A stretch of 64,000 nucleotides of DNA, taken from Leptidea sinapis (Eukaryota; Arthropoda; Insecta; Lepidoptera; Pieridae). The stretch is taken from assembly GCF_905404315.1 (NCBI RefSeq), contig NC_066265.1:33752501-33816500 (forward strand), written 5' to 3'. Both the position numbers and the translations under genes were made by a program. Each line of letters begins with the position of its first letter. Positions within the stretch are counted from its first letter, which is position 1. The notes below the pieces were generated by a model, which made no database searches, was not told the origin of the DNA, and was given only the letters and a program-made list of their open reading frames with translations. Below, piece after piece: positions 1 through 12,800 of this stretch.

Positions 1-489
1 TGATACATGTTTTGCGTTGTAAGAATTTATAATTGATCCAATGAGCTAACCAACTAATATGTACTCACTTAAGGGTTATTAAGTATTGTTTGCATGGTTC
101 TACCTTTGAGTATCTCCCCAGTACAAAGTTAAAATAAAAGACCATTCAGAAGCATTTTTTAATGATGTAAGAATGTATAAATTATTCCAAAGAGCTACCA
201 AAGTACTATGCACTTATTTGAACTTTATGAAATATGGATTTCACAGTTCTTGAGTATATCCTCAGTAAATAAAGTTAAAATATAAAAGACTAATCCGTAG
301 CACATTTTTATTGATGTAATGGGCAGGTATGATTTGATGCTGACCTGCTTTCATCTTATTGTTAATCTTCTCACGCCTGAGGCATTTTTCTTCCAAATGA
401 TTTATGGATATGACATTCAATAAAATAGTTCTATAGCATTGACAAACCATATTATAGCACCTTGTATAGTGACCTTATCCATTCACCTA
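1..489. repeat. Diverged tandem duplication, no gene seen
   Basis: Two diverged copies of a roughly 150-bp unit sit head to tail, about 7-162 and 163-320. Both contain a 'gagctacc/gagctaacc' stretch, a 'gagtat-tcc-cagta' stretch, then 'aaagttaaaata' and 'ttgatgtaa'. No open frame here resembles a known protein. Origin unknown; probably an old repeat. Confidence 0.4.
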
Positions 490-600
490 GGTTCAATTTA
501 TAATGAATATGGCTGAATGTGTCCAAGTCATGGATGTTTGTATGTATTTATGTGTGGCTATGCCAGTTTGGAGTAAGATAATTTGTGTGTGTCAATATTT
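490..600 (+). repeat. SINE body fragment
   Basis: The stretch around 'gtcatggatgtttgtatg' followed by 'tatttatgtg' matches the body of a short interspersed repeat I recognise from moth and butterfly genomes. A related body, 'cggatgtctgtttccga' then 'ttatggatg', occurs at about 11018-11043 beside a tRNA-like segment. The tRNA-derived head is not visible here, so this is a truncated copy. Confidence 0.4.
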
Positions 601-724
601 AAAATAAAAAAGCCAAAATTGGAATTACAATAGATTTTGATTTTATCAACAGTGAAGCCTCAATTATTAACAACTATCGTATAAAGAATACAAAAACTGC
701 ACCATTAACAATATAAAATTGTTA

Positions 725-1035
725 TTAAAGGTATTTTTGTATATAGGGGCTTCTGTTTTTGCAATCCACATACTTAAATCAATTTTGCAATGTTGGCCAG
801 TCACTCCAACCTGCCAACTCCTTCCACAAGTTCAAAATATTCCTGGTGTGTTCTCATACTTCTCGCAATGACCTCATATTTATTAAGGCTTACCCCGTTA
901 GTTTGCCACTCCTGCACATTCTAGGATTAAATGAGTAACTATTTCATCCACAGCCTGATATCCTCTGCTTTTCTCCCATCCTATCCTCTGTCCATTACAC
1001 CAATTGTAAAAAGGTGCTTATTTAGTGATATGTGA
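725..1035 (-). pseudogene. 3' remnant of RNase H-type non-LTR retrotransposon
   Basis: Read on the minus strand this stretch aligns with 38880-39000: both have a 'taggggctyctgttt-gcaat' stretch followed by 'ggccagt-actccaacc-gccaactcctt'. That second copy lies just downstream of an RNase H domain, so this is the 3' end of the same LINE family. Translation gives fragments of a Cys/His-rich tail broken by several stops. A dead, 5'-truncated insertion. Confidence 0.5.
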
Positions 1036-1645
1036 CCCGTAAGGCAGAAGATTTATTATCTATTTATTTTTTGTATTGTCTCTTCTATGCAGTAGCGAAA
1101 AACCTTATGAGGATTTCCTCATAAAAATATTCAATTTCAAATATTTTTAAGTGTGAAATAACACAAATACAATTTACAGGTATGTTACATAGATATGTAT
1201 GTAGGTACAAAATTATCCAATAAATAGATTGAGAAGAAATTAATATCCAATCATTATAATTAGGTACATGAGCTCAAATATTTAGTAGGTTTTCCAAATA
1301 TATAAGTCTGCTTATTTACTATTACTATTTATTGATATTCTTATCTGTATGTAAACTGATTTCTTATTTTTATTGGTATAGTGAAAGCTTACCATATGAA
1401 ATCAGATAATTGGAGAGGAAACAGAATAATTTTTAGGCATCCCATATAACATATTATTATAATAAATAAGTGTTATCTTCATATTATTGAGAGAGTAAAG
1501 TATTATTAACAGTTTTGGTCTATTTTTGGTGGTGTGTTGTAAATAAAAGAAATAACTACTTAAAGGATATTAAACGCCCCCCCACACAATAAATTTGGCA
1601 AAGTAATGTATCAGATTAAACATATAATCGTCAAGTACATAGGCC
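1036..1645. other. AT-rich intergenic DNA, nothing recognised
   Basis: About 600 bp of AT-rich sequence upstream of the CCCH zinc-finger gene. It presumably contains that gene's promoter and any 5' untranslated exon, but I see no motif that fixes a transcription start. Confidence 0.4.
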
Positions 1646-2699
1646 ATGACTGTTAAGGTTCCAGGTAAAGAAGAAACACAAATGATCAATGGTAAGAAAA
1701 TATGTTGGAATTTTCGAAAGGGCCGATGTAGATTTGGTCACAATTGCAAGTATGCCCATGATTCAGACATACAAAAGTCTGCAGAAGAACTAGAAGCTGA
1801 CAAACAGGTACGTGTATTAAGTTTATTAATTAAGTACAAAGTCAACATTTAGTGATCAATAGATACCGGATTATATGCAACATAAAAAGCTTAAAATACT
1901 AATGAACAATCTTTGAAACATGCACAAAGACTGACAGAATATTAACATTAAATAAGAAGTTTTAGGAATAAAAAAAAAATAGTCAGTTTAATTTTTTCAT
2001 TTCAAACTCAGCATACAATTAGTACAACTATCCATTGATAGACAATTACGGGTAACATTATTGAAAATTTTTGTAAACACAAACTAGTATTGTTTCAAAT
2101 GTTCAGTAGTAAGATTGTCTTTGATCATTCAAAATATTTTTACAAGTAGAAAATAATTGCTCCACATCCATTGAGGTAAGTGGGCAGGATTTGAACTTGG
2201 GTGATATGTTAGCATTTTCTGGCAAAAGTTCTGTTTATTATTTCATTATCATACAAAAACAAAGACGCGGGGCTGCTGCGCCGAAAAATTTGTAAATATA
2301 GCAATAATATGCATCTTATCTGGATTTTACTGAAAATATGCAATTAACTCTGAGGATGGCTAATATATGCAAATGCAAAATAATCCGGTTTCTAGTGATC
2401 ACATACCAAATGTTAACATTTTAATAACATAGTTAAAGCTATGTTTGCCTATTAATAAATATATTTTTTTTTAGAAATACAAGTCTGTAGTTTGTGAAAG
2501 CAGTGGAACTCTTATGAACAATCTTCCTCCTGAAGTAGAAATAGATAATAAAATCAATCCGACTGATGACACCGTGTGGGAAGGTGGCATTAGGAAAAAG
2601 AAGAAACGACCGGGATTAAGTACAGGCCTTGTGCCTAGTCAAAAAGTTATTAAGATGTATAAACAACAAAAAATAAATAATACAATTTCCAAACAATAA
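1646..2699 (+). CDS. CCCH-type zinc-finger protein, two exons
   Basis: Exons 1646-1807 and 2475-2699 join in phase 0 to give a 128-residue protein. Intron 1808-2474 begins GTACGT and ends in a T-rich tract plus TAG. Residues 20-38 form one CCCH finger, C-X7-C-X5-C-X3-H (CWNFRKGRCRFGHNCKYAH), a fold that usually binds RNA. The second exon gives an acidic middle, then a basic segment (RKKKKRPG) and a short tail containing GLSTGLVPSQKV, which looks like a conserved C-terminal motif. The start follows 'aggcc' and is the first ATG in the open frame; a non-coding 5' exon cannot be excluded. AATAAA overlaps the stop codon at 2695-2700 and recurs at 2759-2764. The gene converges on the 3' end of the TTD14 gene. 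I do not recognise the exact orthologue. Small single-finger proteins of this kind tend to be nuclear, but that is inference. Confidence 0.8.
1808..2474 (+). other. Intron of the CCCH zinc-finger gene
   Basis: GT-AG intron of 667 bp. AT-rich, with no transposon I can name. The donor is CAG|GTACGTG and the acceptor follows a run of ten T at 2463-2472. Confidence 0.75.
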
Positions 2700-2764
2700 A
2701 ACAGAGTTTTATTTTAAATATTCCAATCAATTCATTCACAAGATTTCATCATGCATGAAATAAA

Positions 2765-3559
2765 AATCTTTAATTTTTTTTATAAATTGCTGTTTTTTAA
2801 GAAACCAATGCAATAAATAATGTTTAGTGAGCGGTTGAAGATAGTGCTTAAATGTGTTGACATTAAGAATTTAATAAAACATTAAAAGCACTATCCTTCG
2901 GGACTATATATCCTATAATTCGGGACATATTCCTAAGAATATGTTGTCTTTAGAGGTACATTCATGTGCTGATAAGGTAATTCTATATAAACACAGCTAG
3001 GGTTGAAATTGCAGCAACTTGCTTGCTTTCGTATTTCACATTCAGTGAAAATTTTCATTTTATAAGATTTTAATACTGTAATTTGAAACATCAATTTTAA
3101 AATCAACTTACATTCATATTTTCATTCCCAGATAGTTGAAAATTTCTGAGCGAAAGTACCAACTAGTGCTGATATTCTAAGTAACTACAATTTTTTTAAA
3201 TTATACTTCTACATAAGTATGTACTATGTTTGAATTTACATAAAATAAATAAGATGTTCTATGTTTCACATTGCTATAATCTAATAAAATATATTAAAAG
3301 TCCTAATTTAAGTACAATTTAATTAACATTTCATATTTTACATCATTTATTTCAATGAAATATGCATGTTTAACAAGGCACAAAAATAACACTGTCACTT
3401 ACATATTTATGAGGAATTATTACAAAAATAGTTCTTTAAAGGCAATTTAAATGATACACAGCTTAGGCAAATGCTTTAAATATAGATTCAACGGTTAGAG
3501 TACAAGTATGTACATCTGACAAAAAATATTCGATATAATAATATAATGTAGTTTAGAAC
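2765..3559. other. Tail-to-tail intergenic region / TTD14 3' UTR
   Basis: The CCCH gene and the TTD14 gene converge here. Read on the minus strand, an AATAAA lies at 3346-3351, about 210 bases past the TTD14 stop, and is a plausible polyadenylation signal. The rest is AT-rich with no recognisable element. Confidence 0.4.
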
Positions 3560-3873
3560 CTAAGTCTTTAGTGCAACTTTCTTTATCTTTGGTGTGTGCA
3601 TATTGATGCCACTAGTATTCTTGACATTGTCCAGACAATTATGGAATCCATTTGTGTCTGTAGTAGGAACTGCCCTGTGACCATTCAACTTGTGATGGCC
3701 ATTCATTTTGTCATTACCAATTGCTTTGTTTGTCACATGTCCTGTAATTTTTCCCATTCCATTGTGTTTTGCACCATTGTTGAGAATCATTTTGTATTCG
3801 GGATAGCTAGCATTGTCACCATTCCGCTCGTCGGGTTTTTCCACCTGGTGTCCATTCAGGCATTTAGTGTGTC
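3560..3873 (-). CDS. Ttd14: Ttd14 exon 9, Asn-Gly-His-rich C-terminus
   Basis: Acceptor TTTTTCATAG at about 3874; the exon completes a glycine codon split after the first base of exon 8's last codon. It encodes residues 400-502. Short phrases recur: LNGH, KHNG, MGKITGH, MNGHHKLNGH. The end is basic (PKIKKVALKT). This tail lies outside the nucleotide-binding and CYTH-like parts and is probably disordered. Confidence 0.85.
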
Positions 3874-6800
3874 CTATGAAAAATAAAATCATATAAATAT
3901 ATATCTGAGTCAGACATTCACAGCTACAACCCTATTCAAAGGCTTTATTATTATCGATTGTTAAGTTTTAAGAGACATAAACAAACATTTTAAACATTGA
4001 TAAAATAAAACAAACTCTTATATCATCTACTGTGCAACATATCTAAGACAAGACACAAACATTCACTAACATTACGACACTGTCTAGCATTTTATTACTG
4101 ACACCTATAAAATACATACATGTGTATATATTGACAAAATTATGGACCCACATTAATGTCATATTATTATTATATTATGGCATAGGTTAGGGAAAGCTAA
4201 AATATTAGAGAAAATTGTAATCATTTCAAATATGTTTATTTAAAATAGGATTTAAAATCACATATCCAACAGCAACCACCACACATTTGAAATAGTATGC
4301 CTCAGACTTGAGAAGAATGAGCACAAGAAACTTAGCGGGCTTTTCTTTATTAACATTTCATTAGAATATATATAATATTGTACAATAAAATTTATTATTA
4401 AATAGCCTTAGCATGTTCAGTCCATCCCAGTCTGTGATAAATATAATTAAGAAGCCATTTAAGTTATATATATTATGTTATAGTAACCTTTACCACACAA
4501 ACATTTGTATTCTCATTTTTCATTTGTTTGGAACTGGTGGTTACGTAACTAAAAAAAATCATATTTTATTTTTGAAAAATAGGATTTATTTTAAAATCAC
4601 TTATTGATCATCAAAATATTACACCAACCATTTAAAAAAAATTCTTAGACCTGAGAACAACGGACGGAGTAACTCAGTAATTTTCTTCTTTACAATTAAA
4701 ATTTATTAATTAATGTCCCATAGTCCTGGAAACAACGCACATGCTTATTCCACAGCTTGGTTCTATCAGGAAGAAAGTTCCATGGAAACAGCAATGTGGA
4801 GGAATGCAGCACACCCAGCTGGTTATGTATGTATCTCACATTTAAAACTTGGATCACATTGTGTAGGTCATAATTTTTAATATTATGTTCCGATAATTTC
4901 CCACAATAATGTTGACACATAATAAGGGGCCAATAATTTTGTCATTGATTTATGTGATTTATAAATCGCGAAGTATATATAATACATATTACACATGCAA
5001 TTAATAAAAAAAGAGATTTTTAAAATGCCCAAATATGTAAATACACAAATACTATATAAAGAACCTTTTGTTTGATGACTCTGAAGGCATGCAACAACAA
5101 GAATGTCTTTAACGAAATACTAAGCAGTTGTGTGTAACTGATAACAACACTATTTTATATATTATTGATATCAATATATGCGTATCCTAAAAATTGCAAA
5201 CAGATAAATTAACATAGTACATCAATTTGTTTCTATAGATTCTCAACTCTACTTATTTCAATTTTAAACTCATATTTGCATACAGGGCTATTCTTCAAGA
5301 TGTATCCAATTATTTACAGAATCAGTTGTTTGATAGCCAGTCATGTTATCTACTAAACAATATTACATTTTGTTCATTGAATGTGATCTGTTCGAATAAG
5401 ATCAAAATAAGTAGCTACTTATTTTTGGATGTCTTTTATGTGGACTAACTTAACTAATTCAAATTCAACACATTGGAACATAACTCTGTGTGAGAATAGA
5501 TGTATGAATGGGGTTTGATTTCGAAAAGTTTAGTACGAGTTTGATATCAATTTTTTAGTTACAAAGTACAAATACCTATTTAAAACCCTAAATATATATA
5601 TATATATATATATAAACCACATATATATTTATAAAAATTGGTCAAGTGCGAGTCGGACTTATCCATCAAGGGCAGCAAGTAACATAATATGTTTTATATT
5701 TGAGTAGATTGCATGAAAGGTAAATTGCAGTTTACGATTAATGACGTACTATTTATGGGTTTCTATTCTAACAATGGGGAACCCCCAAAATTATATAAAG
5801 TGGCTGTGACATACGGACGGACGGACAGACATGACGAATACATAAGGGTTGAAACCCCAAAAAAAAATTGTGGAATTGGTTTATTATTTTACATAAATAG
5901 TTTGCAATTAGAAGTATAACTAAACATACAACTTAGTGTCGCTGTTACTTGCTTTATTATTTAAGCCCACCTCGCACATCTTTACATATTCACTGCTATA
6001 TCTCGAAAGGTCAGCTGCTGTAGCGGCTTCAATCACGCTATAGGCTTTTAAAACTCATGGCATGTTTAAAAGGAACAGCAATTATTGTTAATTTAGGAGG
6101 TATTGACGAAAATATTAATTTACTCTGTTTAAACATCCCAAACCCTTCCACTCGACCACTCTTGACATCTTTGTATATTTATATTATACTTGCTGGTCTC
6201 CATTAGCTTTGTTTGACCAAAAAAAAATATCAAAAATCTGGTACTAACATTATTATGTCAATTCGCCCTGTATATTGTGTGTAAAACGTTTTATTTCAAT
6301 TGCGCGCTAACGGTTCTCGAGTTTTAGGCGAACATACGTACACACATACATTCTGTTTTATATTTATATGACATTGAGTTTGTATGCTTCAGCTGTTTAT
6401 CTTTTTATTGTTTAGCATATTATTATGTAAATCTTAATGCTGTTTTCTTCTAATATAATATAGTTATCAGTACTGTTTGCCATAAGAGCGGTATCGTTAT
6501 TATAATGGGTGACCCAACCTCTAGCCTGGTATTGTACCACATTTGATATCAAACTTCAACTAAGCTCTTCCAAATGTTTACTGATAAATGTGGCATTACT
6601 TACCGTTCCCACCAGAGCCCGCGTAGTACCTTTTTGAAGTTTTCCAATCTTCTTTTAGTGACAAATTATACATAGAATACGCTGGATCTCCAGTGACCTC
6701 CTTTTCAATTGTGAGGAACTTTGGCAGCGACGCCAGCAGTGCATCTTGATCATAAGCAGCGCTGTAGGTCTCTAGGAGAACAAGTCCTCGACATCTGAAA

Positions 6801-9800
6801 TTAATAAATCAACTGAAATCACTTGTAATAATCTTGGAATATCTCATTTAACATTAATTAGTGAGCTGCAGTAAACTGTCATATAATGTGATATATTCAC
6901 CTGGGATGTGTTGGCTGCCTGTACATATCCAACTGGTAGTACTGATTGTTGTATATGAAACAGCGCCGCTTCTTGAATATCGTGAAGTGTGCCTCGTCCC
7001 TCTGCGGCAGCATGTTCAGGTAGTCCCGGTGCGTGAGCTGCGTCCGCACCTCGACGGACTGGCCGTTGGGGTGGAACTTCCTCATGGTGTGGATGTAGGA
7101 CCAGTGGCCCTTCTGGCCGCGCTTGCGCAGCCTCACTTGAGCCTTGCGGAAGTCGCTCTGTAAGTAGTTGTGCTCCACGTCGAAGTCCTGGAAGGGCGGG
7201 AACTCCGTCTCGCCAGGGAGCGGCGTCTTGACGAGGAACTTGCGCTTCTTGGCGTTGACGTTGAGTCTGTCGCCGGTGTCGAGTCCGATGCGCTGACAGA
7301 CGCAGGCGATCAGTCGGTTCATCTTCTTGTCGAAGTCCGTCGAGTTGTCGATCACGTCGAAGTACGGGTGCCCGACCCAGGCCGCCGCCGCGTTGTAGTC
7401 CAACTCCCGCGCTAGCTCCACGCCCTCGGAGCGGCAGGCGTGCTCCTGGAACATAAAACGATCAATATATAATATGCACTTCCGGCATTGCACTGCAATA
7501 AAAGCACGCTATCATTCAAGGTCATACAATATGAGAGCTATGCCATATATCATTTTCACGTGAACCTTATCAAACAATAATATTATACTAAATCATGAGT
7601 AAATCTCCAAATGACGTAATTGTTTTGATCAATCATTGATAAAATTGTTTCGCTGTCTCGAATGACGGTACTCTATATAGGGTAGAGTTATCTCATGCCA
7701 ACAAAAAACGTAAAATCTTGTAAGATCCATGTAATACAAACTTATTTAAGAGTGCCTCTGTCTTTAGTTGTAGTTATTATGTAATGAGATAACCTAACAA
7801 CACCTTATAGTGACCATATTATTATCAATATTAAAAATATTTTATGTTTAAATAAGTATATTTACTTGGCCATCGCCGCATAAAAACAGTAAATATATAT
7901 TATTATATTATATTGTTAAGGGCGTATCTTTATCTGAAATATTCGACACAAGTGACGATCAGAATGAGTGGCTTGGAAAAAAACTACTAGTAATCTAAAT
8001 ACACAACCAAAATTGCAAATTTATAGGTAAGATTTCTAGGTACGTCCGTGCGGCAAGAGGTCGCACACTAAAATCTAATTGTATTATAAAGGTGAATGGC
8101 AGGTTTCAGTGGAAGTCTCGTACACCAAAAAAAAGTCGTGTTTAAACATGAAATATTTACATTTAATAGATCATTGTATAAGAATATGTTGTATTAATTT
8201 TCTTTTTTTTTATAAAGTTGGGAGTCATAAGTTAAGTTTGTTTTTTTAGAAGTTTTGGGGTTATGTTACGACCCCGTTTGCTTGACTTTTAGAGATCAAT
8301 ACCTATACAAATAATTGAAACAAAATCATTCTTATATACACACGTACATACATATGTATATGTATAAATAAACGGTCAGATAAAAGCAAGAAACATAATT
8401 GAACCAAAATATATATATATACGCGTCAAATTGAGATGCTTCCTTGTGCGGTGTTTCCGGGACGATACGACATGGGTACCTTCAAAAAACGCGCGTACAC
8501 CTTCCTTAAAGGCCGGCAACGCTCTTGTGATTCCTCTGGTGTTGCAAGAGAATGTGAGCGGCGGTGATCACTTAACACCAGGTGACCCGTACGCTCGTTT
8601 TTCCTCCTATTCCATAAAAAAAACCTTTTTTGAAGTCTGTTAAATGCTACCTACTGCTCAACTAGCAACAGCGGTCTTCTTTGTGTAAAACCACAATTTT
8701 CTCATGTTCTCATGTTAGGATACTTTAGAACTCCCACCAGGCAGTCTACTACTACTACATAATATACTACTTGCATATTTTGAATAACAAAAACAACTTT
8801 TCATTAAATGGTCTTTATTGAGACATATCTTATCTACATGTAGTATAGAAACGTATGGATAGTGGCGCCTTTTCAATCAACTACACTCTTAAAATAACGT
8901 CATCCAAGAAGTTAGCTGGTCGCGAAACTCCCTCATGGCGAGCATAGCCCAGGTACCAGATGATACTCATCACATGGGAGCAACACCCCACAGTTCTCAG
9001 CCCTACAATGCAGTTGCAATAATAACTTATTATTGCTTCTCTGCCATGATTACCTACTTCAGTTACAATAAAAGCAAAGTATGTTTTTCCTGAAGAGTGG
9101 CGAGACTTTATATTTGCCCGAAGCAGCATTGGATTTATTCCCTGTAATCCAGGTATTTGGTCACGGCTCACTTCTAATGTGTAAATACCGTGAAACCTGA
9201 AATGTTCACCGACATATGAACGCGCCTGCTTTATTTGATAGGTGCCACAAGCAAAAAGAATCAAGTCGGCCATAGTTTGAAGCAAATAATTGGAACTCTT
9301 CTCAGTGTATAAGTATGTTGCGTCTGCGATTGTAATGGCTGGTTTTTGCTCGTGACGGAAGATCAGGGTCCCCAAGAGTACCATCTGCAACAATTGAATT
9401 TTTTGCTGCCACTTGCTCTCTGCCACACGCACGATCGGCATTTTTGCTGCAATAGTTCAGATTCGACTCCACAATCACAGCACAAAATAAGACGTATTAA
9501 CACAACACACCGTCCTTTCGCAAACTGTACAGTTTTTTGAACGAAGGAGCACAAACTCAACTCAACGTCGTTGGGAAAAGATATAGTAATAAATAAGCCA
9601 ATGTTTCAAAAAACACACAGTACACGACATAAAACAGCTAGTAAATAGAATTTCACGTTTTTGCAAATGTGAAATTCAAATACCCTGATTTTCACTTTGA
9701 CATGACAGTTGTTCTTTTTTGGCTTGCTAGCTTTAAAGTACTGATTCAAATAGAATGAAATTTAAAATATACAACCTTTATACTATGATTGCTTGGTTAC

Positions 9801-12800
9801 TGAAAATAGGCTTATATCAATCATGCTTATAATTTTACCCACAACGAAGTTATAGGTCACTCGAAAATAACCTGAACTGCTTCGAGAAAAGGATAGTACG
9901 GCCGTGCCGCTTGTTTTTTCACGATTTGGCTGATATTATTATGTACTATTAACTAGTGTACTAATGTATTTGGATGGCTCTAAAATGCGATGCTTGACGG
10001 AAAATGTTCCATGAATAAAGCTCAAAAATAGCCAGCCCAACACGTAAAGACACGTGTTTGATAGCAGAAGAGAAGTTGGGAAATCCATCATCATAGTACG
10101 TTGATCCAGCTATTAAATGAATAATTATTATCACAGGAATGACAGGAACAGTGCAAATATTCCATTCCCGATACTTTTAGTGCAGCCTATGTATGGTTGC
10201 CAGGTGACAGACACTTAGCTGCTGCTACGAAGATATTTTCTATAATGTTCAAAACAATGTGATATTATGTATATTAACACGGTAATGATATTTCTTATAT
10301 AAAAAATGAATCTCATACAATATATTTTGTTTCGTGGGCTTCATACGCAACATTCGCAAAATGTATTAAATAATCACGACAAACAAATATTTATTTCACT
10401 TCGGTTAATTTATTCAAACTAGTAACAAAACAGCGTGTATATAATTTTTTTTTTGATTGGGATGAAAATATATAAATTCCAGTTACACATTGTTAATAAC
10501 TTGGCTCATTGAAAATCAATAAATTCGTAATTAATTGATAAAGTTACATAAGGCATGTTTTACATCAAAGGTTATGGTGTTACGAATGTAGTTTATAGCG
10601 CTGCGGGGCACGTACGAACATATTACGTCCAGTGTCCTAGTGATAATATACATAATGAAATATTACCAGCAATTATTGCTCGCTGCGATATATTGAAATG
10701 ATAATATTATACTTAGGTATGTATACATTGTGCGCTGTATGGAAACGTTTGCAATCACAGTTGCATATTTGCGAAACGATATTGTGTTCACCAGCGGAAA
10801 CACGATACGACGACTGAAACAATGGTTATCATTTTACAGTCTTTGTATACAATTATATATCAAGCGTCTCACGCTTCGGTATCATTATCATTGTAACGAA
10901 ATACTTTAATGATATGACCCATATAGACCAGTGGTTCGATCCTGTCCACTGAGCTAGACCAAGCTAGAAGTTCCGGGTTCAAATCCCGCTCGGTTGGCTG
11001 CATTTGTATGATGAATACGGATGTCTGTTTCCGATTTATGGATGATGAAAAATGTCGTTGACTTGCATCCATAGTAGAGGCTATGCCTAGATTGAGGCAA
11101 GATAATGTCTAAAAGTGTGGCAATATTACTATTATGTTACATTTATAGATATATGTGTATGATTATTACTTCTATATAATGTCAGCGCGATAAGACTGCA
11201 ATATAAAATATACGACAAACATCTCATAATCCCCAATCTCAACGAAATAAAAGATACAGCGACTGAGTTATATATTTTGCATTTATTAAGGAAATACTTC
11301 TCGCGCTTCGAAGTTCCGCTACAACATTTTATGTCCTTCTCTCTCTACGAATCATCTAAATTCTAGAACCTACACGAGTGTTTCAACGCGGTGTTCAAAA
11401 GTTAAGGTGATCAACAAACTAATTATGTACCCATATTAAACATTAAACATTGTAGTGCTGTGTACAATAACAACCGACATTGTATCTAATATTTATTGTA
11501 CATCATTTCAATTAGAGATATCATGCTAAAATATTGTGCATACTGTTATATGAGAAAATGTGTCGAAGATAGGACTTTCACGTTAAGGTCCGCCCTGCCC
11601 ATGACAATGCAATGCACACAGGATTATGTATTGAACCTTGATTCATCACAATAACGCTCTTCACACAGACAGACGTAACATGTTAGGTCTCATTTGGCCA
11701 GTAGTTTCATCAGCTACGGCGCTATTAATTTAAATACAACAATGCTCCACTCTGCTAAAAAATCCGAAGTGATAGTAGAATGTAATTAACAATGATACTT
11801 TTTGAGTTCTTTAATTATTTCAAAGAAACACATTTAGTAATTCTAGATTTCGATACGCTGATATATAACTATTGGTTATTGTTGAGGACTCGCTCTTTCA
11901 TCATCATCATTTCAGCTGGAAGATGTCCACTGCTGGAGCAAGGCCTCCATGACGATCGGTCCTGCGCTGCCCTCGTCCAACCTAGATCTTGTGGGTGCGG
12001 TAAATCCGGTACGTCACTCTCTATCTCCTATAAACTCACCTCGGTAGAGTAGAAGTCTTCAGCGCCGTTGGCCGCGGAGACCATGTGAACGATATGGTTA
12101 TACCTGTTGTCTCTCAGCTCCACACTATTCCAATTGTTGTTGTTCAGCATCGCCTCCCATTTTTCCTTCGAAATAACTGCAACAAACACTTCCCATCAAA
12201 TATTTTATTTGATAAACAGCTAAAAATCAGACCAATATGTTGTTATTTAACCGACACCACGAAAGGTCACAATTGACAACAGTCGTGATCATTTTTTATG
12301 ATTGTTACCGATGACCTGTCAATCAACCGATTCGAATGTTTACTTACTCATTTGAAAGGAACTTTTTTCTACCAGATTCCCACTAGCTAAATAAAAAAAA
12401 TAATGTATTTCAAATCTGAGGATGGAATTCGTGGGTGGATGGATGGAAGCTGCTAGAGGGGGCTCCAGTAGGAGGCTGCTTCGCACAGGACCCGACTAGT
12501 GTGTACCACAGCGGCGCCTTCTTCTACCGTGAAGCAGTAATGTGCAAGCACAACTATGTTTCAGTTTGAAGGGCGCTGTAGCTAGTAAGACATAACAGCT
12601 TGAGACCAAAGTGAAGATTGCAATTGCGATGCCCCACAGAATTTTGGGTTCGTCAATCCATTTATAACGTCGGCAATACTCCTGTGATTCACCTGGTGTA
12701 ACACCAAGCGAGTATAGTGTGCGGTGATCACTTACCATCAGGTGACCTGTATGCTCGTCCTGAGCCACATTGCTTTGTAATAGACGAGGTAACGATCAGG

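Larger units (their letters stand above)
3874..6603 (-). other. Ttd14 intron 8 with LINE tails and short repeats
   Basis: 2.7 kb intron. It carries two truncated LINE 3' ends (4240-4540 and 4560-4920), a (TA)n run at about 5590-5613 and a dispersed repeat at 5630-5890. I see nothing recognisable between 4921 and 5589 or between 5900 and 6600. Confidence 0.7.
7446..12039 (-). other. Ttd14 intron 6
   Basis: 4.6 kb intron. It holds a GGTGATCAC-type short repeat at 8470-8640, an internally deleted DDE-SWIM transposase at 8881-9560, a repeat fragment at 10138-10190, a SINE with tRNA-like segment at 10915-11060 and a common repeat at 11895-11980. The remaining stretches are AT-rich with nothing recognised. 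Confidence 0.7.

Noticed and set aside
4413..4607. 64-codon plus-strand frame
   Set aside because: Antisense of a LINE 3' tail shared with 31230-31340.
6861..7415. Long plus-strand open frames
   Set aside because: They lie opposite the GC-rich Ttd14 exon 7 and are its shadow; no similarity and no start context.
10915..11000. Possible tRNA gene
   Set aside because: B-box present but no paired acceptor or T stem; fits a SINE head better.
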